Below, in pieces: positions 9,889-17,471 of a stretch of DNA of 64,000 nucleotides. Below the pieces are notes generated by a model. That model was not told where the DNA came from. It ran no database searches and worked only from the letters and a program-made list of their open reading frames with translations. Made by a program: the position numbers and the translations under genes. Location of the stretch: assembly GCA_003671025.1 (NCBI GenBank), contig QWPW01000005.1:1-64000 (forward strand), given 5' to 3'. The DNA comes from Planctomycetota bacterium (GTDB lineage Bacteria > Planctomycetota > Phycisphaerae > Phycisphaerales > SM1A02). The stretch's first letter is position 1. Each line of letters begins with the position of its first letter.

Positions 9889-11004
9889 TCACGCGTACCA
9901 CTTGGTGAAGGTGCGTTTCCAGTCGTCGCAGGTGTCGCAGTCGATGAAATCACGTTTGACTTCATTGCCTTGCGGATGGTGCGAGGCAAACTTGATGCCG
10001 AACTTTCGCATGCGTCGTCCGCCCACGGCTTCGCCATGCAATTGCAACGCGAGTTCGAAGTGCGATTCGAGTGCGTGCCGTTGTTCCGCCATTGTCGGCG
10101 GATGGGCGACCTCGCCACGCATGAGCGCGCGCGCCTGCGAAAAGATCCATGGATTGCCAATGCAGCCGCGCGCCACCGAAACTCCGTGCACTCCGGTGTA
10201 CGCGTGCATGCGAAAGATGTCATCGACCGTCCACACATCGCCCGAGCCGAAGATCACGCGATCGGGGTGACGCGCCACAAGATCGCGGAGGAACTCCCAC
10301 TTGCCAGGACCGAGGTACTTCTGCTCCACGGTGCGGCAATGAACCACTGCCCAGGCGAAACCAATTTCGTAGCTCGCTTCAAAGATCTGCTCAAAGCGCG
10401 CGGCCATCTCGGGCGTGTCATCAAAGCCTCGACGCAACTTCACGATGCAGGGAATCTCGCGCGGAACCACCGCGCGGACGGCCCTGAGGATTTCAATCGC
10501 GTCGTCGGGATAGGCCAGGAAATGTCCGCCGCGATTGGACTTCTTCACCTTCTTCACGGGGCACGCCAGATTCACATCGATCACGTCGTAGTTCATCTTC
10601 ACCAGCAGCTCGCTCGCTTGCGCCATCTCATCGGGCGTGGTGCCCATCACCTGTCCCGCGATGGGGTGATCATCGAGTCCCGCGGCGATGTTGTCCTCGA
10701 TCTCTCCCATGCCACATTCAGTGGCGAGCAGATCGGGATCTTCTTTGCGTCGGCCCTTGCCGCCGTTGATGAGCGTGCGATCGAGCAGCGCCTCGGTGAC
10801 GCAAAACGGACAGCCGTGACGCCGCGCAACCAAACGCATCGCGCCGTCGGAATATCCCGCGAGTCCCGCCTGAAAGAATGGCGCGTCAAAGCCGCGAACC
10901 GTCGCAGGAATGCGCGGATCGATGACCCACGTGCGCGCGATCTCTGCGACCGAGCGCGACACGGGATACTCAGGAAGTTCGGACGCGGAGAGTTCGACTG
11001 ACAT
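9889..11004 (-). CDS. tRNA-dihydrouridine synthase family protein
   Basis: A 371-aa FMN-dependent enzyme that reduces specific uridines of tRNA D-loops to dihydrouridine. It shows the Dus TIM-barrel pattern: DVNLACPVKK with the catalytic Cys, GTTPDEMAQAS before it, IVKLRRGFDD, VVHCRTVEQKY for the His-containing substrate-binding strand, FGSGDVW for the phosphate-binding strand, and ARGCIGNPWIF near the C terminus. A segment KKSNRGGHFLAYPD replaces the usual GAGSALL region, as in a divergent Dus clade. The ATG at 11004 is chosen over an upstream TTG because it starts 8 nt after TACTCT. The four 11-bp repeats at 11031-11074 lie just upstream of the promoter. Confidence 0.85.
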   Translation of the reverse strand: MSVELSASELPEYPVSRSVAEIARTWVIDPRIPATVRGFDAPFFQAGLAGYSDGAMRLVARRHGCPFCVTEALLDRTLINGGKGRRKEDPDLLATECGMGEIEDNIAAGLDDHPIAGQVMGTTPDEMAQASELLVKMNYDVIDVNLACPVKKVKKSNRGGHFLAYPDDAIEILRAVRAVVPREIPCIVKLRRGFDDTPEMAARFEQIFEASYEIGFAWAVVHCRTVEQKYLGPGKWEFLRDLVARHPDRVIFGSGDVWTVDDIFRMHAYTGVHGVSVARGCIGNPWIFSQARALMRGEVAHPPTMAEQRHALESHFELALQLHGEAVGGRRMRKFGIKFASHHPQGNEVKRDFIDCDTCDDWKRTFTKWYA

Positions 11005-11012
11005 GGCGTTCA

Positions 11013-11018
11013 AGAGTA
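11013..11018 (-). promoter_or_regulatory. -10 element abutting the Dus start codon
   Basis: TACTCT on the minus strand is followed by 8 nt and the ATG at 11004. The tandem repeats start 12 bp further upstream, where a -35 would be expected. Confidence 0.4.
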
Positions 11019-11030
11019 CGCGATCGGCGG

Positions 11031-11074
11031 CGTGATCAGTGCGTGATCAGTACATGATCAGTGCGTGATCAAGT
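11031..11074. repeat. Four tandem 11-bp units with TGATCA core
   Basis: The units cgtgatcagtg, cgtgatcagta, catgatcagtg and cgtgatcaagt lie head to tail. Each contains the palindrome TGATCA, so the sites recur once per helical turn upstream of the Dus promoter. Confidence 0.8.
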
Positions 11075-11151
11075 TCGCAGCGATCGAACATGCGAGTCGC
11101 GCACCCAATGCACAGGAGCGCGCCCATACCAGGCGACGCGCCAAGCACGAC

Positions 11152-11376
11152 TCATCGCTTCCAGCGCGCTGCACCCACACACGAGAGAATGTTGATCACC
11201 CAACCGAACCAGCCAAGCGTGAGGATCCACAACGCGCACCCCAGCAAAAACCACACGATTGCGGCGAGAAACCGCCCTTGCACCAATTGCCCCAATCCGG
11301 GAATGAACAGACTCAACAGCGCCGCGACGATGTTGGGCAAAGATCCTTGACCAGTGGATGAACTCGATTGCGTCAT
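11152..11376 (-). CDS. Small two-helix membrane protein, TM2-like
   Basis: A 74-aa protein beginning MTQSSSSTGQG. Two hydrophobic segments, PNIVAALLSLFIPGLGQLVQG and LAAIVWFLLGCALWILTLGWFGWVINIL, meet at a turn. The 'SLFIPGLGQ(L/F)xxGR' signature is that of TM2-domain and related small membrane proteins. Function is unknown. No other gene is coupled to it, and its 5' flank holds the 16-bp repeat array. Confidence 0.75.
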   Translation of the reverse strand: MTQSSSSTGQGSLPNIVAALLSLFIPGLGQLVQGRFLAAIVWFLLGCALWILTLGWFGWVINILSCVGAARWKR

Positions 11377-11445
11377 GAAGGAACCTTGTTCCGCTCTCGC
11401 GTCGAAACGCGTGTTGTATTGGTGTCCGATGGAGTGTGGTTATGC

Positions 11446-11605
11446 GCGAACTGAGCTGCGTGATTGGTGGACTGTGTCTGTGCTGAGCAACTGTTGCGCT
11501 GAGACGATCGCGTGTTGAGAAGTTTGCGTATTGAGAAATCTGCGTGATGAGATGTTCGCGTGCTGAGTGATTCGCGCGCTGCACAGTTCGCGAACTGAGA
11601 ACCGC
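11446..11605. repeat. Ten degenerate tandem 16-bp units
   Basis: Successive 16-mers from 11446 align, for example gcgtgttgagaagttt, gcgtattgagaaatct, gcgtgatgagatgttc, gcgtgctgagtgattc, gcgcgctgcacagttc and gcgaactgagaaccgc. CTGAG or TTGAG sits at a constant place in most copies. The 16-bp period is not a multiple of three, so this is not a coding repeat. It fills most of the gap between the Nudix stop and the TM2-like start. Confidence 0.75.
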
Positions 11606-11633
11606 ACTTTCACGCGGGCTGCGCCTTCCTGCG

Positions 11634-12185
11634 CTACCGCTGCAACGTCGCGGGCAGCCACGATTCACATAACTGCGACGAGACGCCACCGTCAGTGCAG
11701 TCCATGTGCACCATGAAAAATCCGCCGCGATGCTTCTGCACGTTGGGCCACATCACATCGCGATCGGTCGCTGGAATGGGCAGCTTGGCCACATCCTCGA
11801 CCGCGTGCCACTCGAGCCGACCTTCATCAAACTCGCTGTGGGGAATCTCGTCGGGATGAATTGGTCGCGTTGCTTCGAACAAGAAGATGAGCCAGTGCTC
11901 TTCGCCCTGATAGGCGCGCTCACTCACGATGGAGATCAGGCGAATCTCTTCAGGCTTCAGCGCGACACACGCCTCTTCGCGAATCTCTCGCAGCGCGCAT
12001 TCGTGCGGACCTTCGCCTTGCGCAACCTCAAGTTTTCCGCCGATGGGCGAGTACATGTCGCGGTTGGGCGGCTTGCGGCGATGGAGCAGCAGCAGCCTTC
12101 CCTGCGGGTCGTAGAGGTAGCAGAGAACTGCGACTTTGTAGGGCATTCCGCGCACGTCATACGGATTGATCGTTGGGATACTCAC
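11634..12185 (-). CDS. Nudix hydrolase
   Basis: A 183-aa Nudix-fold protein. The Nudix box is GGKLEVAQGEGPHECALREIREEACV (about residues 49-74). It contains the catalytic E-x7-RE-I-x-EE core, but the spacer before the first Glu is about two residues longer than consensus and the final Gly is Cys. LLLLHRRKPPNRDMYSPIGGKLE before it and the WLIFLFEA strand after it resemble MutT/8-oxo-dGTPase-like members. The GTG start overlaps the dapA TGA (GTGA, 12182-12185), which implies translational coupling. An internal ATG at residue 14 is a weaker alternative. The substrate is not predictable. Coupling to dapA does not obviously imply a role in lysine synthesis. Confidence 0.85.
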   Translation of the reverse strand: MSIPTINPYDVRGMPYKVAVLCYLYDPQGRLLLLHRRKPPNRDMYSPIGGKLEVAQGEGPHECALREIREEACVALKPEEIRLISIVSERAYQGEEHWLIFLFEATRPIHPDEIPHSEFDEGRLEWHAVEDVAKLPIPATDRDVMWPNVQKHRGGFFMVHMDCTDGGVSSQLCESWLPATLQR

Positions 12186-13174
12186 GCGCGCGTTCCGCCT
12201 GCAGCGGAAGCGTTCTCGAACTTTCGAGCCGAAGCGCTTTCGAGTTTCGCTATGCCAAAGTTGGCCAACACTTCGCTGATCTTTGCCACGGTTTCTTTCG
12301 ATGCTTCGGCCAACGGCAAGCGCACCGATCCTGAGTCGCGTCCGAGGAGTTTCATCGCAGCCTTGAGCGGAACAGGATTCACATCGAGCGAAAGCAGTCC
12401 GCGCGCGAGCGGGAAGATCTCTTGATGAATCGCCTGCGCGTCATGAAACCGATTTCCCAGAAACGCATCACACAACGCTTGCACGCGCGAGGGCAAAAGA
12501 TTCGACACCACACTCACAACGCCCGAGCTTCCGCACGCTGCGAAGGAAAGCGATAGCGAATCATCGCCCGACAGAATGGTGATGCCGCAGCGCTGGCGAA
12601 TCTCGCTCGCCGAATCCATCGAACCCGTCGCCTCTTTGATCGCCACGATGTTGGGATGACGCGCGAGTCGCGCAACCGTCTCCGGAGTGATGGCCACGCC
12701 GCAACGACCGGGGATGTTGTAGAGCATGATCGGCAGCGGACATGAATCCGCGATGGTCATGAAGTGCCGATAGATTCCTTCTTGCGAAGGCTTGTTGTAA
12801 TACGGAGTGACTTGCAAACTCGCGTCTGCGCCGAGTTCAAATGCGAGCTTCTGCAACTCGATGGCGTGACGCGTGCAGTTCGATCCCGCGCCGGCGAGCA
12901 CTTGCAGTCCGCGTGCATGACCGAGCGTGACTGCGCTCTCGACTACCAAGCGATGCTCATCTTCTTCGAGCGTGGGCGACTCGCCAGTAGTGCCGCACGC
13001 GACGATGCCGCGCACTCCGCCGTCCGCTTGAAACGCGATCTGCTCCGCGAATCGCGCCTCATCGACCGCGATGCCGTCGGAGGTGAACGGGGTCACCACC
13101 GCGGTGTAGCAACCATGAAACGTGATGTTGGTCGAGTGGGAGTTCTTGCACTCAAATCCGTGTGATTCGCTCAT
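12182..13174 (-). CDS. dapA: 4-hydroxy-tetrahydrodipicolinate synthase
   Basis: A 330-aa enzyme of the DapA/NAL TIM-barrel family that condenses pyruvate with aspartate semialdehyde for diaminopimelate and lysine. GTTGES binds the pyruvate carboxylate, YNIPGRCG carries the conserved Tyr, and IVAIKEATGS carries the Schiff-base Lys. It is longer than the usual 290-300 aa because of about 20 extra N-terminal residues and a C-terminal low-complexity tail (KLESASARKFENASAAGG). The frame is open upstream to 13249, but the ATG at 13174 lies 7 nt after TACACT and is preferred. The gene is followed by the Nudix gene with a 4-bp overlap. Confidence 0.92.
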   Translation of the reverse strand: MSESHGFECKNSHSTNITFHGCYTAVVTPFTSDGIAVDEARFAEQIAFQADGGVRGIVACGTTGESPTLEEDEHRLVVESAVTLGHARGLQVLAGAGSNCTRHAIELQKLAFELGADASLQVTPYYNKPSQEGIYRHFMTIADSCPLPIMLYNIPGRCGVAITPETVARLARHPNIVAIKEATGSMDSASEIRQRCGITILSGDDSLSLSFAACGSSGVVSVVSNLLPSRVQALCDAFLGNRFHDAQAIHQEIFPLARGLLSLDVNPVPLKAAMKLLGRDSGSVRLPLAEASKETVAKISEVLANFGIAKLESASARKFENASAAGGTRA

Positions 13175-13181
13175 GCGGGCG

Positions 13182-13187
13182 AGTGTA
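13182..13187 (-). promoter_or_regulatory. -10 element abutting the dapA start codon
   Basis: TACACT on the minus strand plus 7 nt (cgcccgc) leads to the ATG at 13174. This is nearly identical to the arrangement at recJ. Confidence 0.55.
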
Positions 13188-13253
13188 ATCGTCTGAGTGC
13201 GCTGGTGTCGCGCGGAGGTCGCGCGAGTCGACGTGCGCGTCTCGTGCACGCAC

Positions 13254-14006
13254 TCAAGACGCCAGCGTCGCCCGCACGATCTCGGCTTTCATCTGCGCCA
13301 CAGCACTGCGCAACCCGATGAACATCGCGCGCGACACGATGGCGTGACCGATGTGCAACTCGCACAAGCCGTCGATCGCCGCAACCGCGCCGACGTTGGC
13401 GAGATTCAGCGCATGCCCCGCGTTGGCGCGCATCCCACATCGTTGGATGAGCGCGGCCGCGCGCACGATTTTGCCGTGCTCGGCCGCGGTGCGTGCATCG
13501 CTGAGTCCTCCGTCGTGCGCGTGAAACGCGTGCGCGTACGGCCCCGTGTGAATCTCGCAAAACGCGAATCCGCAGCGCGCCGCCGCTTCGATTTGCCGTT
13601 CATCGGCATCGATGAACGCGCTCACAGGAATCCCCGCGCCGCGCAAACGTGCCACCGCATCGCGAACGCGCGACTCTTGCGACGCCACATCGAGTCCGCC
13701 TTCGGTCGTCACCTCTTGACGTTTCTCGGGCACAAACATCGCGAGTTGCGGTTTGAGCGCAATCGCGATGGCGATCATCTCGTCGGTCGCGGCCATCTCA
13801 AGATTGAGCTTCGTATGCACCACCGCTTTGATGCGCGGCAAATCGCTGTCCTGAATATGGCGACGATCTTCGCGCAGATGAACGGTGATCCCGTCTGCGC
13901 CACCAGCCTGCGCCTCGAGAGCGGCCTCGACCGGATCGGGCTCATAGGTCTTGCGTGCTTGGCGCACGGTGGCGACATGATCGATGTTGACGCAGAGTTC
14001 AGCCAT
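13254..14006 (-). CDS. pdxJ: Pyridoxine 5'-phosphate synthase
   Basis: A 250-aa PdxJ, the TIM-barrel enzyme that joins 1-deoxyxylulose 5-phosphate and 3-amino-2-oxopropyl phosphate to make pyridoxine 5'-phosphate (DXP-dependent B6 route). Hallmarks in order are [15 protein letters not shown] at the N terminus, [73 protein letters not shown] and [17 protein letters not shown]. The start at 14006 fits the family. The frame continues upstream to 14099 without homology. No Shine-Dalgarno or adjacent -10 was seen. It runs divergently from phoU. Confidence 0.95.
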   Translation of the reverse strand: MAELCVNIDHVATVRQARKTYEPDPVEAALEAQAGGADGITVHLREDRRHIQDSDLPRIKAVVHTKLNLEMAATDEMIAIAIALKPQLAMFVPEKRQEVTTEGGLDVASQESRVRDAVARLRGAGIPVSAFIDADERQIEAAARCGFAFCEIHTGPYAHAFHAHDGGLSDARTAAEHGKIVRAAALIQRCGMRANAGHALNLANVGAVAAIDGLCELHIGHAIVSRAMFIGLRSAVAQMKAEIVRATLAS

Positions 14007-14128
14007 AAGAAGTTCGCGAATCCGCTGCTCGACGCGCAGTTTGCCGCGCGAGTCAAAGGTGAAAATGAATGAGTCGATCGCGAATGTTGACGCACCCAAA
14101 GCGTCATCAACTCACGACTCGCCGACGC

Positions 14129-14156
14129 TTGGCAGCATACGCGCGACAGCTATACT
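14129..14156 (+). promoter_or_regulatory. Sigma-70-type promoter of the phoU-like gene
   Basis: TTGGCA (14129-14134), a 16-bp spacer and TATACT (14151-14156) form the best -35/-10 pair seen in the window, each 5/6 to consensus. The GTG start at 14166 lies 9 nt after the -10, so the leader should be 0-4 nt. Confidence 0.7.
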
Positions 14157-14165
14157 CGCCGCGCT

Positions 14166-14846
14166 GTGCATACCTTCAACGAACGCCTCGCCACTCTTCG
14201 CAATGACATCATCACGCAAGGTGATCGCGTCCTCGACATCATGCTGCGCGCTGTGGAAAGTTACTTCGACGGCGATCGCGAGAAGGCCGCGCACGTCATC
14301 GCGAGCGATGAAGCGATTGATCGCGCCGATGTTGAGATCGAGCGGGCCAGCATTCCACTGCTGTCGATGGGCATGACCGACGAGAAGTCGATTCGCTGTG
14401 TGCTCACCATCGTGAAGGTCAACAATGAACTCGAGCGCGTCGCGGATTGTGCCGTCGACATCGCCGAAGCCGTGCTTGCCAATAGCGATCATCCCGAGCG
14501 CATTCCGGCGGTCTTCCGCGTGATGGCCAACTCGGTGATCGGGATGTTGCGCGATTCCAATCGCGCCTTAGCGACGGGCAACGTCGACCTCGCGCAACAA
14601 GTCTTGCTCTTTGATGACACGGTTGCGAGTTTCAAGAAGGAACTCATGCGCACCGCGCAAGAGCAAGTCGCCGCGGGCACGCTCTCGGTGCATTACGCGT
14701 TTCGTTTGCTCACCATCACCAAGTCGGTGGAACGCGTGGCCGACCACTGCACCAACGTCTGCGAGCAAGTGATCTATCTGCACAGTGGCTTGATTGTTCG
14801 TCATCGTCCCGAGGGTTGGTCGAAGCCACTTTCACCCTCGCCTTGA
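14166..14846 (+). CDS. phoU: PhoU domain protein
   Basis: A 226-aa all-helical protein with two PhoU repeats (about residues 5-95 and 115-205). The N terminus HTFNERLATLRNDIITQGDRVLDIM matches the start of classical PhoU, and E/D-rich metal-binding patches appear as NNELERVADCAVDIAE and TKSVERVADHCTNVCE. PhoU proteins repress phosphate uptake with the Pst transporter and the PhoR kinase, but no pst or pho genes lie nearby. The GTG start is supported by the N-terminal match and by the promoter, which leaves almost no leader. The C terminus has a 15-residue extension ending in PLSPSP. Confidence 0.88.
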   Translation: MHTFNERLATLRNDIITQGDRVLDIMLRAVESYFDGDREKAAHVIASDEAIDRADVEIERASIPLLSMGMTDEKSIRCVLTIVKVNNELERVADCAVDIAEAVLANSDHPERIPAVFRVMANSVIGMLRDSNRALATGNVDLAQQVLLFDDTVASFKKELMRTAQEQVAAGTLSVHYAFRLLTITKSVERVADHCTNVCEQVIYLHSGLIVRHRPEGWSKPLSPSP

Positions 14847-15005
14847 GTCGCGAGCGAAGCGCGAGTTGCTCAAAGGCCTCGACGCACCAACTCAATCACT
14901 CGGAGGATGGAAAGACGCTGAATACCCTGTCTTCTAAGCCTTTGTCTAAGCCTCGTCTCGCTCTCCCACTCATGCCCTCCACCTCGCGCGCTCACTGAGA
15001 ACCTC

Positions 15006-16406
15006 ATGCTTTCTGAGACCGAATCGAACATCGCCGACGCCTTCGCGTCTCAAGGTCAAGCGCACGTGTTGCGTCACGCGAACACGCTCACTGCGACGGC
15101 GAGAGAAGCGCTCTTCGCGCAGCTCGCGCAAATCGATCTCGAACTGCTCGCGCGACTGATCGCTGGAGGCGGGGACGAGAAGGTCAACTTTGCGACGCTT
15201 TCGCCGTCGCCTTACATCGCGCTCGGCAGTGACGGCGCCAACGCGCGTGCTTTGGGTGAAGAGATCTTGCGCGCCGGAAAAGTTGCGGCGTTCACCGTCG
15301 CGGGCGGGCAAGGCACGCGACTGGGATGGAAGGGACCCAAGGGCACTTACCCCGCGACCGTCGTCACAGGCAAGCCTTTGTTTCGCGTGTTCGCCGAGCA
15401 AATCACTGCAGCAGAAAATCGATACGCGAGCGCGATGCCTTGGTACATCATGACGAGCCCGCTCAATGACGACGAAACGCGCGCGTACTTTCGCGACAAC
15501 AACTGGTTCGGACGAAACCCCGCCGACACGTTCTTGTTTCCGCAAGGCACGATGCCGTCGATCACGTTTGATGGAAAGTTGATGCTCGAGACTCCGAGTT
15601 CACTCGCGGTCAACCCTGACGGTCACGGCGGAGCGATCCGCGCACTCCATGCCAGCGGCGCACTCGAAGACATGAAGGCACGCGGCATCGCGCACATGTC
15701 GTACTTTCAAGTCGACAACCCGCTGGTGCGCATCGCCGATGCAAGTTTCATCGGTCTGCATGCAGGTTCGACTCATTCGAGTGGTCAGATGTCGAGCAAG
15801 ATGGTGGCCAAGCGCGACGCCGACGAAAAGGTCGGCGTGTTCTGTGAGAGCGCGGGCAAGACCATCGTCGTTGAATACAGCGATATGCCCGCGGAACTCA
15901 CCAATGCTGTCGATGCGCAAGGCAAACTGCGCTTCAACGCGGGATCGATTGCGTTGCACGCGATCGCGGTGGCGTTCATGGATCAACTCACTCAAGGCGA
16001 TTTCGCGCTGCCCTTTCATCGTGCCAAGAAGAAGGTTCCCTACTGGTGCGATGTGCAGAGCAAAGTGCACGAGCCCAACGAATCGAACGCGACCAAGTTC
16101 GAAGCGTTTGTCTTCGATGCGCTCGCGCTTGCCGCGAAGAGTCTGGTGATGGAAGCCGCGCGCGTCGAAGAGTTCGCGCCGATCAAGAACGCCTCGGGCG
16201 CGGACAGTCCTGCGTCAAGTCATCAGATTCAATCCAATCGCAACGGCGGTTGGCTCGAACAATTCGGCGTGAAAGTTCCCCGCCGAGAAAACGGCGATGT
16301 TGATGCGCGCATCGAAATTCTTGCGCAAACGGCGCTCGAAGCGGTTGATCTCGCCGATGCTTCGCTGCCGCGTGAGATCAAAGCGGGCGAAGAAATTGTC
16401 CTGTGA
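15006..16406 (+). CDS. UAP1-type UDP-sugar pyrophosphorylase
   Basis: A 466-aa nucleotidyltransferase of the UDPGP type 1 family (eukaryotic-like UDP-N-acetylhexosamine or UDP-glucose pyrophosphorylase). Motifs in order are AAFTVAGGQGTRLGWKGPKGTYP for nucleotide binding, WYIMTSPLND, LFPQGTMPSI, NPDGHGGAIRAL, YFQVDNPLVRIAD and KVPYWCDVQSK, followed by the FEAFVFDAL helix. It would activate GlcNAc-1-P or a hexose-1-P with UTP for cell-envelope polymers. The exact sugar cannot be decided here. The ATG at 15006 is the first in the frame and no Shine-Dalgarno is evident. A possible TACCCT -10 at 14923-14928 would give a leader of about 70 nt. Confidence 0.85.
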   Translation: MLSETESNIADAFASQGQAHVLRHANTLTATAREALFAQLAQIDLELLARLIAGGGDEKVNFATLSPSPYIALGSDGANARALGEEILRAGKVAAFTVAGGQGTRLGWKGPKGTYPATVVTGKPLFRVFAEQITAAENRYASAMPWYIMTSPLNDDETRAYFRDNNWFGRNPADTFLFPQGTMPSITFDGKLMLETPSSLAVNPDGHGGAIRALHASGALEDMKARGIAHMSYFQVDNPLVRIADASFIGLHAGSTHSSGQMSSKMVAKRDADEKVGVFCESAGKTIVVEYSDMPAELTNAVDAQGKLRFNAGSIALHAIAVAFMDQLTQGDFALPFHRAKKKVPYWCDVQSKVHEPNESNATKFEAFVFDALALAAKSLVMEAARVEEFAPIKNASGADSPASSHQIQSNRNGGWLEQFGVKVPRRENGDVDARIEILAQTALEAVDLADASLPREIKAGEEIVL

Positions 16407-16480
16407 CGTTGTATGAGCGCGCGCATGGGCGTGAGCGATCACGCTGCGTGACCGCGAGTGTTCGCCGTGAATCTTTGGCG

Positions 16481-16717
16481 ATGCGCACGTCCTGACTCGC
16501 GCTGAGCTTCGTGTGCACCCACGAATCCGCGCACATGGGGCATCCCGACTTTCGCGTGGACAAACGGAACTTCGCGACGCTCGAATATCCCACGCAAGTA
16601 TTGGGGCAAAGCAATCGCCAGCAAAGCGCTGTGGCAATTCCTCGCGGAGATCAAGCCGCGTCCGCTCTTTGCGCGCGCGGCGACACGATCGCAGAAGTGC
16701 TGTTGCACTTGGACTGA
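16481..16717 (+). pseudogene. MmcQ/YjbR-family remnant
   Basis: In one frame the translation reads MRTS-stop-LALSFVCTHESAHMGHPDFRVD, then KRNFATLEYP. This is a strong match to the N-terminal half of MmcQ/YjbR (DUF419) proteins, whose members typically read LALSLPG...HMGHPDFRV...FATL. An in-frame TGA at 16493-16495 interrupts the expected start. Beyond FATLEYP the sequence no longer resembles the family and stops early (about 74 codons against about 115). It therefore looks like a decaying gene. A short product from GTG 16511 (68 aa) cannot be excluded. The rest of the 16407-16724 gap holds nothing else I can recognise. Confidence 0.6.
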
Positions 16718-16724
16718 GCGGCGA

Positions 16725-17471
16725 TCAGCGCTTCGATACTTCGATCAACCACGCAAGTTCATCGTTCACGTCCTCGTCGGCGACGCCTTCGTCGCGCAAG
16801 AGTTGGCGCAGCGCGCCATCCACACGTTCATGCGCACGACGTGCGTTGATGCGCGCAGCAGAGACGGTGAGGCCTAGTTGTTGACTGAGCGCCGCGTATT
16901 CATTTCCCTCGAGAAAATGCAGGCGAAACGCGTTCCACGCAGCCGCATCATCACTCGACTCGAGTGCGGCTTGCGCGATCGAACAGGCAGCATTCATCAT
17001 GGCGCGACTCCACGCGCGCTCGAAGTGCTCGAACGCGTGTGGCTCAAGCGGGAGCGGAGTGCTGCTGGTCGGGCACTTGGTTGCACAGGTAGTTGCGCTG
17101 GTAGTCGACGTCGTGGCTGCGTTCGCGCACGCGCACCCGCCGCAATCGTTGCACTGCTCCTGCTCGCTCGAATCGATGTGAAGTTCGCACAGGCGCGCCC
17201 GCGCGTGGATCAAGAGCTGATGCACTAGCCACCGCCGCAGCGCAAGTCCGCTCTCCCGCCACTCGTTGATCATGAGCGGGCGCGCCAGTTGTTGCGCCCA
17301 GAAACTCTTCATCAACGCATCCGCATCCTCGATGCGCGCCAACGTCGATGAACGCGCGTACAGCGTGAGCGGCTGCGCGTAGCGATGCGTCATCGCCTCG
17401 AGCAACTCGGCGTCGCGTGCTGCCCCGTGCGTCGAGACTTCTGTCTTGTCCACGCTGTGTGACGCACTCAC
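16725..17471 (-). CDS. ECF-like RNA polymerase sigma factor with Cys-rich linker
   Basis: A 248-aa protein with the layout of planctomycete ECF sigma factors. A region-2-like helical domain (about residues 20-95, YAQPLTLYARSSTLARIEDADALMKSFW) matches the 'AEDLVQEFF' core. A region-4 helix-turn-helix follows (about 150-225, EYAALSQQLGLTVSAARINARRAHERV). The C-terminal DEDVNDELAWLIEV block is typical of this subgroup. Unusually, the linker holds six cysteines (Cys107, 110, 113, 115, 129, 133) in a Thr/Ala-rich stretch. The GTG start overlaps the recJ stop (GTGA). The aligned promoter-binding residues are weakly conserved, so regulation of specific genes is inference. Confidence 0.7.
   Translation of the reverse strand: MSASHSVDKTEVSTHGAARDAELLEAMTHRYAQPLTLYARSSTLARIEDADALMKSFWAQQLARPLMINEWRESGLALRRWLVHQLLIHARARLCELHIDSSEQEQCNDCGGCACANAATTSTTSATTCATKCPTSSTPLPLEPHAFEHFERAWSRAMMNAACSIAQAALESSDDAAAWNAFRLHFLEGNEYAALSQQLGLTVSAARINARRAHERVDGALRQLLRDEGVADEDVNDELAWLIEVSKR

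Noticed and set aside
9787..11001. A 404-codon open frame on the plus strand opposite the Dus gene
   Set aside because: It is a shadow of the G+C-rich dus gene; its translation has no recognisable motif, while the minus strand has clear Dus motifs.
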